Origin: Acidobacteriota bacterium
GTDB taxonomy: Bacteria; Acidobacteriota; Terriglobia; Terriglobales; Acidobacteriaceae
Assembly: GCA_003225655.1 (NCBI GenBank)
Contig: QIAW01000331.1
Location: forward strand, 1-7,924
Length of the DNA stretch: 7,924 bases
Direction of reading: 5' to 3'
The notes beneath the pieces are model-generated. The model was not told where the DNA came from, made no database searches, and worked only from the letters and a program-made list of their open reading frames with translations. This document shows positions 1 to 6,614 of the stretch, one piece after another (positions within the stretch are counted from its first letter, which is position 1; each line of letters opens with the position of its first letter). The translations under genes and the position numbers were made by a program.

Positions 1-2139
1 CGTGAGTCGGGCGAGGTTTTATTTGAGACCGCTCCGCGAGAGGGTGAACAGGCAAAGGGCTGGAAATTTTCGCAGCGCTTTGAGTGCAAAAGTTGCAGCA
101 TCCGTTACGAGGAGCCTGAGCCCCGCCTCTTTTCTTTCAATAACCCATTCGGCGCCTGTCCACGCTGCCAGGGGTTTGGCAACACCATTGTTTTCGATCT
201 GAACCTGGTGATTCCTGATCCGCAGAAGACCCTGGCAGAAGGCGCCATCGATCCCTGGAACAAGCCCAAGTACCGCTCACTTTTTGCTGAGATGAAGCGT
301 TTCGCGCGTCAGCAGGATGTCCCGCTCGATGTCCCCTGGGCCGACCTCTCCAGCGAAGATAGGGAAAAAATTCTTAGCGGTGAGAGTGGAAGCTATGTCA
401 GCGTGCGCGACTTCTTTGCCCACCTGGAACGGAAGAAGTACAAGCTGCACGTGCGGGGCGAAGCGCGGCACGTCAAGATTGCCGGCAAGAATATCTGCGA
501 TGTCGTGGGCTTCACCGTCGAGGAAGCCGCGAAATTTTTCAGCGGTCTCGAATTGAGCGCTTACGAGCAGGAAATCGCCGGTCAGATCCTCGTGGAAATT
601 CGGAACCGGCTGAAGTTCCTGAACGAGGTGGGATTGGAATATCTCACCCTCGACCGCCTGGCCTCTACGCTCTCCGGGGGAGAAGCCCAGCGCATTCAAT
701 TGGCTACTTCGTTAGGGTCGCGGCTGGTGGGAGCGCTCTACGTTCTGGATGAGCCCTCCATCGGCCTGCACAGCCGCGATACCGCGCGCTTGGTCAAGAT
801 TCTTCAGGACCTGCGTAATCTGGGAAATACCATTCTAGTGGTCGAACACGATCCTGAGATCATGCGAGCTTCCGATCGCATTCTTGATCTTGGTCCGGGC
901 GCGGGAGAGCACGGCGGCGTGCTCATTGCCAGCGGCTCCTTCAGCGAAATCACCAAGGAGGCCGCGTCTCTCACCGGACGCTATCTGTCGAGCGAACTTC
1001 GCATTCAGTTGCCTCCCATGCGCCGTAAACCTGGCGCCGAGCAGCTCAAGATTATCGGCGCGCGGGCGCACAATCTGAAAGACCTGAGCGTCAACATTCC
1101 TTTGCGCATGCTGGTGGCCATCACCGGCGTTTCCGGGTCGGGTAAATCGACTTTAGTGCACGATGTCCTCTACAACGCCCTGGCCACTGCGAAGCGGCAG
1201 ACCGATTTTTCGCCACCGATCGACCTGGCGCTGAAGCTGCAGAAACTGGAAGGCTCGCAATACATCGACGAAGTAGTTCTTGTCGATCAATCTCCCATCG
1301 GGCGTACGCCGCGCTCAAATCCTGTTACCTATATCAAAGTTTTTGATGCCATTCGCGACCTCTATGCCAGCCAGCCCGAGGCCCACAAGCGAGGCCTGAC
1401 TGCCGGACATTTTTCCTTCAATATCCCAGGTGGCAGATGCGAGGTTTGCCAGGGAGACGGCACGGTAACGGTGGAGATGCAGTTTCTCGCCGACGTTGAA
1501 CTGGTTTGCGAAGAGTGCCACGGCACCCGCTTCAAGCCGGAGGTGCTGGAGGTGCGCTATCGCGGCAAGAACGTCCATGAGGCGCTGGACCTCACTGTGA
1601 AAGAGGCCATGCAATTTTTTGCTGCTGCTCCCAAGATCACGGAAAAGCTGCGCATTCTCGATGAGGTGGGATTGGGATATCTGCGTCTGGGACAATCAGC
1701 CACGACGCTCTCAGGCGGTGAGGCCCAGAGAATGAAGCTGGCCGCGCATTTGCAGCCAAAATCCATGCGCGGGGAAAACAGCAACGGCGTCGGTCCTGAT
1801 AGACATCCCGCAGCGAAGAGGCGCTTGCCGCGCATTCTGTATATCTTCGACGAGCCGACCACCGGCTTGCACTTTGACGATGTCAGCAAATTGCTCTCCG
1901 CCTTCCGCAAGCTCATTGAAAACGGCGGCTCCATCGTGGTAATTGAGCATAATATGGACGTAATCCGTGCCGCCGACTGGGTCATTGATTTAGGCCCGGA
2001 GGGTGGCGGGCGCGGCGGCCAGCTCATTGTTGCCGGCACCCCAGAGGTTGTTGCAAAAACCTCGGGTTCATACACCGGAAAATGGCTGGCGCGCATCTTA
2101 AAGAGTAACGGGAACTCTCGTTCCAATGGACGCAAATAG
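1..2139 (+). CDS. uvrA: Excinuclease ABC subunit A (UvrA), 5'-truncated by window edge
   Basis: This is the DNA damage-recognition ATPase of nucleotide excision repair, a cytoplasmic protein that works as a dimer with UvrB. The frame is open from base 1, so about 220 N-terminal residues, including the first Walker A, lie outside the window; 712 codons are present. Counting residues from base 1, I see zinc module C29/C32-C53/C56 with the family's EPRLFSFNNP stretch, ABC signature LSGGEAQR (224-231), Walker B LYVLDEPS (246-253), second Walker A GVSGSGKST (376-384), second zinc module C480/C483-C503/C506, second signature (570-577) and second Walker B YIFDEPTTG (614-622), followed by the H-loop IEH. 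Two oddities stand out. A conserved CPxCxGxRL-type segment expected after KKYKLHVR is absent (near base 456), and about 25 extra residues (585-609) sit between the second signature and Walker B. Identity is very secure; functionality is less so. Confidence 0.96.
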   Translation, partial: RESGEVLFETAPREGEQAKGWKFSQRFECKSCSIRYEEPEPRLFSFNNPFGACPRCQGFGNTIVFDLNLVIPDPQKTLAEGAIDPWNKPKYRSLFAEMKRFARQQDVPLDVPWADLSSEDREKILSGESGSYVSVRDFFAHLERKKYKLHVRGEARHVKIAGKNICDVVGFTVEEAAKFFSGLELSAYEQEIAGQILVEIRNRLKFLNEVGLEYLTLDRLASTLSGGEAQRIQLATSLGSRLVGALYVLDEPSIGLHSRDTARLVKILQDLRNLGNTILVVEHDPEIMRASDRILDLGPGAGEHGGVLIASGSFSEITKEAASLTGRYLSSELRIQLPPMRRKPGAEQLKIIGARAHNLKDLSVNIPLRMLVAITGVSGSGKSTLVHDVLYNALATAKRQTDFSPPIDLALKLQKLEGSQYIDEVVLVDQSPIGRTPRSNPVTYIKVFDAIRDLYASQPEAHKRGLTAGHFSFNIPGGRCEVCQGDGTVTVEMQFLADVELVCEECHGTRFKPEVLEVRYRGKNVHEALDLTVKEAMQFFAAAPKITEKLRILDEVGLGYLRLGQSATTLSGGEAQRMKLAAHLQPKSMRGENSNGVGPDRHPAAKRRLPRILYIFDEPTTGLHFDDVSKLLSAFRKLIENGGSIVVIEHNMDVIRAADWVIDLGPEGGGRGGQLIVAGTPEVVAKTSGSYTGKWLARILKSNGNSRSNGRK

Positions 2140-3472
2140 CAGGCTGTCGGCGCTGGCGCTGGTTGCCGCGCTCACCTCAGCAGCGTGGGCGCAGGGACGC
2201 GTCATCGGCGCCCAGTCCAAGCCCACTGTTCGCCATCATCGCGTGGCGGAAGCTCCGGCCGACGCGGTTCCAGCCGATGTCATCGAAGCAGAAAAAGCCC
2301 TCGACAAAAAAGATTACGCCCGCGCTGAGCAGCTTCTTCGTTCGGCAACGTCTGCCAGCCCCAATCACTACCGCGGCTGGTTTGACCTTGGCGTGCTCTA
2401 TTCTCTGACCGGCCGCAAGCCGCAGGCGATAGAGGCTTACCAGAAGTCCGTTGCCATCAAACCAGAGCTCTTCGAATCGAACCTGAACCTCGGATTGTTG
2501 CTTGCCTCTGCAGGCAACAGGAGTGAGGCTGTCAAGTATCTGCGCGCAGCCACGACCCTCAAACCTTCGCAAGAGGCTACCGCCGGCGAGGCATTATTTA
2601 CCGCATGGGACGCACTGGGCCATGGTTTGGAAAATGACTCTCCCGATGATGCTCTGGCTGCATATCAAAAGGCGGAAGAGATTCACCCCAAGGACCTGGA
2701 TTTGCATCTTTCCGTAGCGCAGATTCTGGAGCGCAAGAACAATACAGAAGGGGCGGAAAAAGAGTATAAACAGGTGCTGGAATCGAATCCGCAATCTGTC
2801 CAGGCGCTCGCAGGCTTGACCGATATTTACATTGCCGGTAAGCGCCTGCCCGAGGCGGAGCAGAGCCTGCGCAGCTATTTGAAACTCGATCCTCAGAGCG
2901 CTGCCGCGCATGTGCAATTGGGAAGGATTCTGGCTGCTGGTGGAAAGAAGAATGATGAGGCACTCGCCGAATTTGAGGCGGCGCTGCAGATTTCCCCGCA
3001 AGACCGGCAGGCGCAGCGTGAAATCGCCGATTTCGCGCTGCAGGCAAAAAAATACGATGAAGCCGAGCGGCAATACCGGCAGTTGCTCAAGGACGACGAG
3101 AAGAACCCTGAGCTTCACCATGTGTTGGCTAACGTGCTCATGAACCAGAGAAAGTTTCCCGAGGCCCAGCAGGAGTATCTTGTCAGCCTGAGGCTCGATC
3201 CCGGGCGCGCCGGGGCGTATGAAGGACTGGCGACGGTTGCGGCAGAGAACCAGAATTACCCGCTGGTGCTGCAGGCGCTGGACGCCCGGGCTAAATCCTT
3301 CCCGGAGACCCCGGGAACTTACTTTCTGCGGGCCACCACCTACGACCACCTGCGCGATGTTAAACAGGCGGCCGCGAATTATCATTTATTTTTGTCGGCC
3401 GCCAATGGAAAATATCCCAATCAGGAGTGGCAGGCAAAGCACAGGCTGATTGCCCTTGAGCCCAAAAAGTGA
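2126..3472 (+). CDS. Secreted/periplasmic tetratricopeptide repeat protein
   Basis: This is a 448-aa TPR-repeat protein of unknown specific role, probably a protein-protein interaction scaffold outside the cytoplasm. The N-terminus has a signal peptide (hydrophobic SALALVAALTSAAWA, likely cleavage after A22 before QG). A short His/Pro/Ala-rich linker follows, then TPR-like helix pairs from about residue 50 to the C-terminus, around ten in all. Typical marks are WFDLGVLYSLTGRKPQAIEAY and recurring 'A.....L..DP' turns (LKLDPQ, LRLDPG, LESNPQ). No catalytic domain is visible. The ATG lies 14 nt inside the end of uvrA, in another frame, with a weak GGGAA about 12 nt upstream, which suggests translational coupling. 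The next gene starts on its stop codon. The domain call is secure; which complex it serves cannot be told from the sequence. Confidence 0.93.
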   Translation: MDANSRLSALALVAALTSAAWAQGRVIGAQSKPTVRHHRVAEAPADAVPADVIEAEKALDKKDYARAEQLLRSATSASPNHYRGWFDLGVLYSLTGRKPQAIEAYQKSVAIKPELFESNLNLGLLLASAGNRSEAVKYLRAATTLKPSQEATAGEALFTAWDALGHGLENDSPDDALAAYQKAEEIHPKDLDLHLSVAQILERKNNTEGAEKEYKQVLESNPQSVQALAGLTDIYIAGKRLPEAEQSLRSYLKLDPQSAAAHVQLGRILAAGGKKNDEALAEFEAALQISPQDRQAQREIADFALQAKKYDEAERQYRQLLKDDEKNPELHHVLANVLMNQRKFPEAQQEYLVSLRLDPGRAGAYEGLATVAAENQNYPLVLQALDARAKSFPETPGTYFLRATTYDHLRDVKQAAANYHLFLSAANGKYPNQEWQAKHRLIALEPKK

Positions 3473-3906
3473 TGCGGAAAATCTTGGCCATTACGTTGCT
3501 TCTGTTGCTGGCTGCGTCGGCCGGCTGGGCGGCGTCTGACGAGGAGCCCATCGAGAAGCTGATTGCGCGCGCAGATGTGCGCAGCGATAACCAGGCAGAG
3601 CACTGTGCCGATGTGGCGCGGCGTGAAGTTGAAGTTGCCAACCAGCACTACACCAACGGCGACGTGCAAAAGGCGGTGGAGGCGGTCAACATGGCGATAG
3701 CGTATACCCAGAAAGCGCTCGATGCCGCGAAACGGACCCACAAGAGACTGAAGGAAACCGATCTCACCTTGCGCAGGACTTCGCGCCGGCTGAGTGACGT
3801 GGGCCAGACACTCGCCTTCGAAGATAAGCCGGTGGTGAAAGAAGCTGTCGAAAAAATTGAACAGACTCGCAGTCAAATACTTGCGCTCATGTTCACTCAA
3901 AAATGA
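3472..3906 (+). CDS. Exported small helical protein, function unknown
   Basis: I do not recognise this family. The product is about 144 aa. It begins with a clear Sec signal peptide (MRKILAITLLLLLAASAGWA, cleavage likely after A20), and the mature part is charged and predicted helical, with heptad-like stretches such as VEAVNMAIAYTQKALDAAK and VEKIEQTRSQILAL. There is a single Cys in the mature part (EHCADVARR). The ANQHYTNGDVQKAVEAVNMAI stretch looks TPR-like in spacing, but one repeat is too little to call a TPR domain. The ATG at 3472 shares one base with the TGA of the TPR gene (TGATG); a GTG codon directly before it (3469) is an alternative start adding one residue. Its end overlaps the downstream frame, so it is probably co-expressed with both neighbours. 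It is clearly a gene, but its role is unknown. Confidence 0.82.
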   Translation: MRKILAITLLLLLAASAGWAASDEEPIEKLIARADVRSDNQAEHCADVARREVEVANQHYTNGDVQKAVEAVNMAIAYTQKALDAAKRTHKRLKETDLTLRRTSRRLSDVGQTLAFEDKPVVKEAVEKIEQTRSQILALMFTQK

Positions 3907-3920
3907 AGGGGCATAAAGCC

Positions 3921-4469
3921 ATGACACGCATCTTCTCTCTAGCAATCTTCGTTTTCGCGCTGGCCGCTTCCCTGGTTGCCTCTTCTCCGGGCGGCAGAGT
4001 GCGGCGCGATCCCTTGACCGCTGATGAGATCGATCAATTGCGGGAGCAGGCGCAGGAACCTGTGAACCGCCTGCGGCTCTATATCAAATTTGCCCGCGCC
4101 CGCATGGTGGCCATCGAGCAGTTACGCTCCGATCCGAAGCTTGCCGCCGGCCGCGGTGAAAAGGTCCATGACCTTCTGGAAGATTTCACCAATATCGTCG
4201 ATGAGATTGACGACAACATGGATAACTACAGCGAACACGGGGCCGATATCCGCAAGCCGCTGAAAGAACTCATCGAGGCCGAAGCCGACTGGCAACTGCG
4301 CCTGCGCACGTTAAAAGACGCTATCGCCAAGGACCCGCAAACCGCAAAAGAAGCCCATGATTACACGTTTACACTCGATACCGCCCTTGATTCGGTGAAC
4401 GACAGCGCCGACAGCGTCCGCAAGACGCTGGAGGAGCAAAATACTTCGCTCAAGACAAAAAAGAAATAA
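3921..4469 (+). CDS. Exported alpha-helical protein, function unknown
   Basis: I do not recognise this family. From the preferred ATG (3921) the product is 182 aa, with a Sec signal peptide (RIFSLAIFVFALAASLVAS) and a strongly helical, acidic mature region ending in a Lys-rich tail (SLKTKKK). It contains stretches such as VHDLLEDFTNIVDEIDDNMDNY and LKELIEAEADWQLRLRTLKDAI that could form a helical bundle or coiled coil. The start at 3921 is chosen because AGGGG (3907-3911) sits 9 nt upstream and because it puts the hydrophobic segment right at the N-terminus. An in-frame ATG at 3903 overlaps the previous stop as ATGA and would add six residues (MKGHKA). It is the last gene of the tightly packed run that begins with uvrA. 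No conserved catalytic motif is visible. Confidence 0.82.
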   Translation: MTRIFSLAIFVFALAASLVASSPGGRVRRDPLTADEIDQLREQAQEPVNRLRLYIKFARARMVAIEQLRSDPKLAAGRGEKVHDLLEDFTNIVDEIDDNMDNYSEHGADIRKPLKELIEAEADWQLRLRTLKDAIAKDPQTAKEAHDYTFTLDTALDSVNDSADSVRKTLEEQNTSLKTKKK

Positions 4470-4632
4470 ACTGACTGTGTGCCTTTCGTGCAGATTTCTC
4501 AAAAACGCAGGCTTTGTGTTCTCGCAGTCTTCGTTGCCCTCTCTTTAGAATAGGTTTTGAAGGGGCCCGGCTTAAGAGCTTGCAGAAAAACTCGTCGGGC
4601 GAAGAAGATGTGTAAGAGCGGAGACCCGTGTG

Positions 4633-4655
4633 GCACAGCCGTCCTCGGCTGGTGC
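4633..4655. repeat. REP-like hairpin, unit 1
   Basis: GCACAGCCG pairs with CGGCTGGTGC around a TCCT loop: nine base pairs with one bulged base. There is no T-run on either side, so it is not a good intrinsic terminator. The GC-rich palindromic form and the tandem neighbours fit a REP-type element. Confidence 0.6.
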
Positions 4656-4670
4656 GCCTGTAGCGGAAAA

Positions 4671-4689
4671 GTCTTTCATGTGTGAAGAC
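4671..4689. repeat. Hairpin, unit 2
   Basis: GTCTTTCA and TGAAGAC form a seven-base-pair stem with one bulged T around a TGTG loop, 15 nt after unit 1. It is an imperfect but compact palindrome in the same non-coding cluster. Confidence 0.45.
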
Positions 4690-4698
4690 ATGTATCAG

Positions 4699-4754
4699 GG
4701 CACGACTTGGTAGCCCATGCTTTCAGCCATGGGTGAGCGAAGCGAAAAAGTGCC
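4699..4754. repeat. Nested palindrome, unit 3
   Basis: The outer arms GGCAC (4699-4703) and GTGCC (4750-4754) enclose a perfect six-base-pair inner stem, CCCATG (4714-4719) with CATGGG (4728-4733), around an eight-base loop. The GGCACGACTT...GTGCCGTAAGTC wording resembles palindromic intergenic sequence that I recall as repeated in Acidobacteriota genomes. Confidence 0.55.
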
Positions 4755-4778
4755 GTAAGTCTGAAAAATAACACTTCC

Positions 4779-4805
4779 TCGCTGCCGCAGGCTTGAGCGC
4801 AGCGA
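4779..4805. repeat. Hairpin, unit 4
   Basis: TCGCTGC (4779-4785) pairs perfectly with GCAGCGA (4799-4805) across a 13-base loop. The motif GAGCG..GCGAAGCG here also occurs in similar form at 4734-4744, suggesting related sub-repeats. A possible TTG start for the following frame falls inside this loop, which argues against using that start. Confidence 0.5.
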
Positions 4806-4900
4806 AGCGGAGCCCACAGAATAAACATTTTTCCGCAGCCTCTGTAGCCCCTGAAGGTTTCAAAATTCGCTGCCTTGGGGTTTATGAAACCGGCACTGCT

Positions 4901-5572
4901 GTGAACCGACCGGCTATCGCAGCCGCTTTCTTTTTCCCGCGGGCGCGGATGCCGGAATTTCAGGTGCAGTTTTTTGCCTTTGCCAATGTGAATAACACCA
5001 TTCGCCTGCGCGACGGCCAGATCCTCGCCCGGCTTTCAGACCTGCTCGAAGGCGCTCCTGATTCGGTGCTGTATGCCATTGCTCATATCCTGCTGGCCAA
5101 GCTTTATCGTAAGCCCATTGCCGGCAGCCATGCCGTCCGTTACCGCAAATATGTCGCCAGCCATGAGATTGCCTCCAAAGCTCACCTGATTCGCCAGATG
5201 CGCGGCCGCAAGCGCATCTCCTCGGCCAACGGACACCGCTTCAACCTGGAAGAAATCTTTGATGAGCTCAACACACTCTACTTTCACGGCCTGTTGGGGA
5301 AGCCGCAGCTTACCTGGAGCTTGAGCGACTCGCGCAGCAGCCTGGGCCATTACGATCCCGCGCACAATACTATTGTTGTAAGCAGGATTTTTGATCGCGA
5401 ATCCATCCCCCGCTTTGCCTTAGAGTATCTGCTCTTCCACGAGATGCTGCATTTGAAGCATCCGGTGAAACTGCGGGGGAGCAAGCGTTGCGTGCACCCT
5501 CCCGAATTCCAGGCGGAAGAAAAATCTTTCCCTCATTACGAACAGGCCAAGAAGTTCTTGAAACAACTTTGA
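4901..5572 (+). CDS. SprT-like zinc metallopeptidase domain protein
   Basis: The product belongs to the SprT-like group (the bacterial relatives of the Spartan fold). With GTG 4901 as start it is 223 aa. It has an N-terminal region with FFAFANVNNTIRLRDG and LSDLLEGAP (around residues 22-50), then a SprT-like core beginning near FNLEEIFDELNTLYF. The core carries the HExxH zinc site HEMLH (H180, E181, H184) and a later His in HPPEF (H199) that is the likely third ligand. The substrate is unknown; a protease role is inferred from the motif only. The start is uncertain. ATG 4949 would give 207 aa, while GTG 4901 keeps IAAAFFFPRARMPEF, which looks like the family's usual lead-in. A TTG at 4793 lies in the repeat cluster. 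No clear Shine-Dalgarno marks any of them. The gene is alone on its strand and converges on the acetyltransferase gene. Confidence 0.85.
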   Translation: MNRPAIAAAFFFPRARMPEFQVQFFAFANVNNTIRLRDGQILARLSDLLEGAPDSVLYAIAHILLAKLYRKPIAGSHAVRYRKYVASHEIASKAHLIRQMRGRKRISSANGHRFNLEEIFDELNTLYFHGLLGKPQLTWSLSDSRSSLGHYDPAHNTIVVSRIFDRESIPRFALEYLLFHEMLHLKHPVKLRGSKRCVHPPEFQAEEKSFPHYEQAKKFLKQL

Positions 5573-5611
5573 TCTGTGTGCAGAGCGTCAGCGGCGCCGT
5601 AAGAGATCAAA
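5568..5611. terminator. Inverted repeat between convergent genes, possible bidirectional terminator
   Basis: TTTGATCT (5568-5575) and AGATCAAA (5604-5611) are perfect eight-base complements around a 28-base loop that itself contains the palindrome CGGCGCCG. The left arm overlaps the stop codon of the SprT-like gene, and the right arm ends 4 nt before the end of the convergent acetyltransferase gene. There is no long T-run on either strand, so terminator strength is doubtful. Confidence 0.4.
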
Positions 5612-5615
5612 CAGC

Positions 5616-6494
5616 TTATGCAGCAAGCGAGAGTTCTCTGTCGCCTGCGTCATCTCTGCGCAATTTTCCATGGGCACGACAAAGCTGCACCTGTGTGGTT
5701 GCCAGGCGAAGTTTATATTCCTGCTCGCCGGTCATATAGTCGCACCCCAGGCCTTCGGCCAGAGAAAGTCGCGTGGCTTCAAACAAGAGAGCAACTCCCG
5801 GAGAATAGTGTGCCCAGGCCGCGTCGAAGTAAGTGGTGTAGAAGCGCCGCATGTTGCCGTCCTGGAACGCCACAAGGGCCGAGACCAGGGTAGAAGCGGT
5901 CTCGAGGGTGAAGATCTGGCACGCTGAAGGAGCGCCGGCGGCAACTTCTGTGATGAAGCGAACGCGGCCGGGATCGGCAAACAGGTTCTCGCCCCAAACA
6001 TTGGAGAGAGCCGCTTGAAGCTGCCTGGCGAGCCGGCTGTGCGAAGCAGCAAAGTCATCAGGACCGGTTCCCTGAGCTATGCACGGCGCATGGCAAAAGT
6101 CTTCAATTTCGAAGATGCTCCAGCGTTCCGGCATGCTCCCCATGCACACAGGGGTCTGGGCGAGCGGTAGGCCCCGCTCCGCCAAAATCCTCCAGGCACG
6201 CGTGAGCACAGAGCAATCACCGGCCCACAGTACGTCGCGGTAATCAAACAGCTCTTCGCCCAACAGGCAAAGATGGCTATCTTTTCGGACCGCCGCCGGA
6301 ATAAGCGCTGCGCCAGAATCTGTTTCCACAAACACCACTGTGGGCCGTTCGTCCCGAAAACACTCCGCCGCCAGACGGTTCCAATAGAAGCTCTGGAAAA
6401 ACGTGGCTTCGCTTTGCTGCAAGTACAGCCACTCCCACGCGGGCTTGAGCGCGTCTATTTCGTGGGCGGTCTGGGCAAGTATGAAACGGTTCAT
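5616..6494 (-). CDS. CelD/BcsL-type GNAT acetyltransferase
   Basis: The 292-aa product matches the GNAT-fold group annotated as 'acetyltransferase involved in cellulose biosynthesis' (CelD/BcsL, Acetyltransf_6 type), distantly related to FemAB enzymes. These are thought to acyl-modify polysaccharide or cell-envelope precursors, but the substrate here is unknown. The diagnostic C-terminal pattern is present: a YFDAAWAHYSPG stretch (YSPG at 230-233), then EGLGCDYMTGEQEYK (D252-K261). The N-terminal half carries the usual W-x-L...FFQSFYW opening. The ATG at 6494 is chosen because homology begins there and GGGA lies about 8 nt upstream. The reading frame stays open for another 124 codons upstream, but that part runs into the promoter region and the opposite-strand permease gene. 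No other polysaccharide gene is visible nearby, so the pathway cannot be inferred. Confidence 0.85.
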   Translation of the reverse strand: MNRFILAQTAHEIDALKPAWEWLYLQQSEATFFQSFYWNRLAAECFRDERPTVVFVETDSGAALIPAAVRKDSHLCLLGEELFDYRDVLWAGDCSVLTRAWRILAERGLPLAQTPVCMGSMPERWSIFEIEDFCHAPCIAQGTGPDDFAASHSRLARQLQAALSNVWGENLFADPGRVRFITEVAAGAPSACQIFTLETASTLVSALVAFQDGNMRRFYTTYFDAAWAHYSPGVALLFEATRLSLAEGLGCDYMTGEQEYKLRLATTQVQLCRAHGKLRRDDAGDRELSLAA

Positions 6495-6533
6495 TTTGAA
6501 AATCCCGCAGCAACCATTTAGACGCTCGCCGCC

Positions 6534-6553
6534 AGTTGCAAGATGGTTTGCAA
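6534..6553. promoter_or_regulatory. TTGCAA repeat, copy 1 (possible operator)
   Basis: The 20-base sequence AGTTGCAAGATGGTTTGCAA matches copy 2 (6647-6665) except for one inserted G. With the following C (6554) it also forms a perfect inverted repeat, GTTGCAA-GATGGT-TTGCAAC. It lies 13 bases upstream of the -35 of the predicted plus-strand promoter and 40 bases from the acetyltransferase start, so it could serve either gene. Confidence 0.5.
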
Positions 6554-6566
6554 CAAGCTGTTTTAT

Positions 6567-6595
6567 TTGACGCGGGTTCCAGAGAACTTTAAAAT
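6567..6595 (+). promoter_or_regulatory. Predicted sigma70-type promoter reading toward the iron permease
   Basis: TTGACG (6567-6572) and TAAAAT (6590-6595) are separated by exactly 17 bases; each matches the sigma70 consensus hexamer at five of six positions. Transcription would begin near 6602. The permease start codon is about 85 bases further on. The terminator-like hairpin lies between the two, so this promoter either makes a short RNA or needs read-through to express the permease. Confidence 0.55.
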
Positions 6596-6614
6596 TAGTT
6601 CCATACACAAAGGC

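Larger units (their letters stand above)
4470..4900. other. Non-coding interval with clustered palindromes
   Basis: About 430 bases lie between the exported helical protein and the SprT-like gene, with no convincing gene on either strand. The first ~160 bases show no clear terminator or promoter. From about 4630 to 4805 four hairpin-forming units follow each other, listed separately. A weaker inverted pair, GGTTTCA (4856-4862) and TGAAACC (4885-4891), lies closer to the next gene. The sequence resembles dispersed REP-like elements that I associate with Acidobacteriota intergenic regions; that association is from memory. Confidence 0.6.

Noticed and set aside
2..202. Short plus-strand open frame near the window start
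   Set aside because: It overlaps, in another frame, the uvrA zinc module, which is clearly the coding frame.
1557..2135. Minus-strand open frame (192 codons) antisense to uvrA
   Set aside because: It is opposite the zinc module, second signature and Walker B of uvrA; its composition is Ser/Pro/Arg-rich shadow sequence without a domain.
2594..3385. Long minus-strand open frame (263 codons) antisense to the TPR gene
   Set aside because: It lies wholly opposite a clear TPR coding frame, has no recognisable domain and is a by-product of the GC-rich codon pattern.
4546..4551. TAGAAT as a -10 box for the SprT-like gene
   Set aside because: No acceptable -35 hexamer is found at 16-18 bases upstream, and the site is over 300 bases from the gene.
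4633..4805. CRISPR array
   Set aside because: The palindromes differ in sequence from each other and there is no regular repeat-spacer periodicity.
4793..4900. TTG start adding 36 residues to the SprT-like protein
   Set aside because: The TTG lies in a hairpin loop of the repeat cluster, there is no ribosome site, and the added residues resemble nothing in the family.
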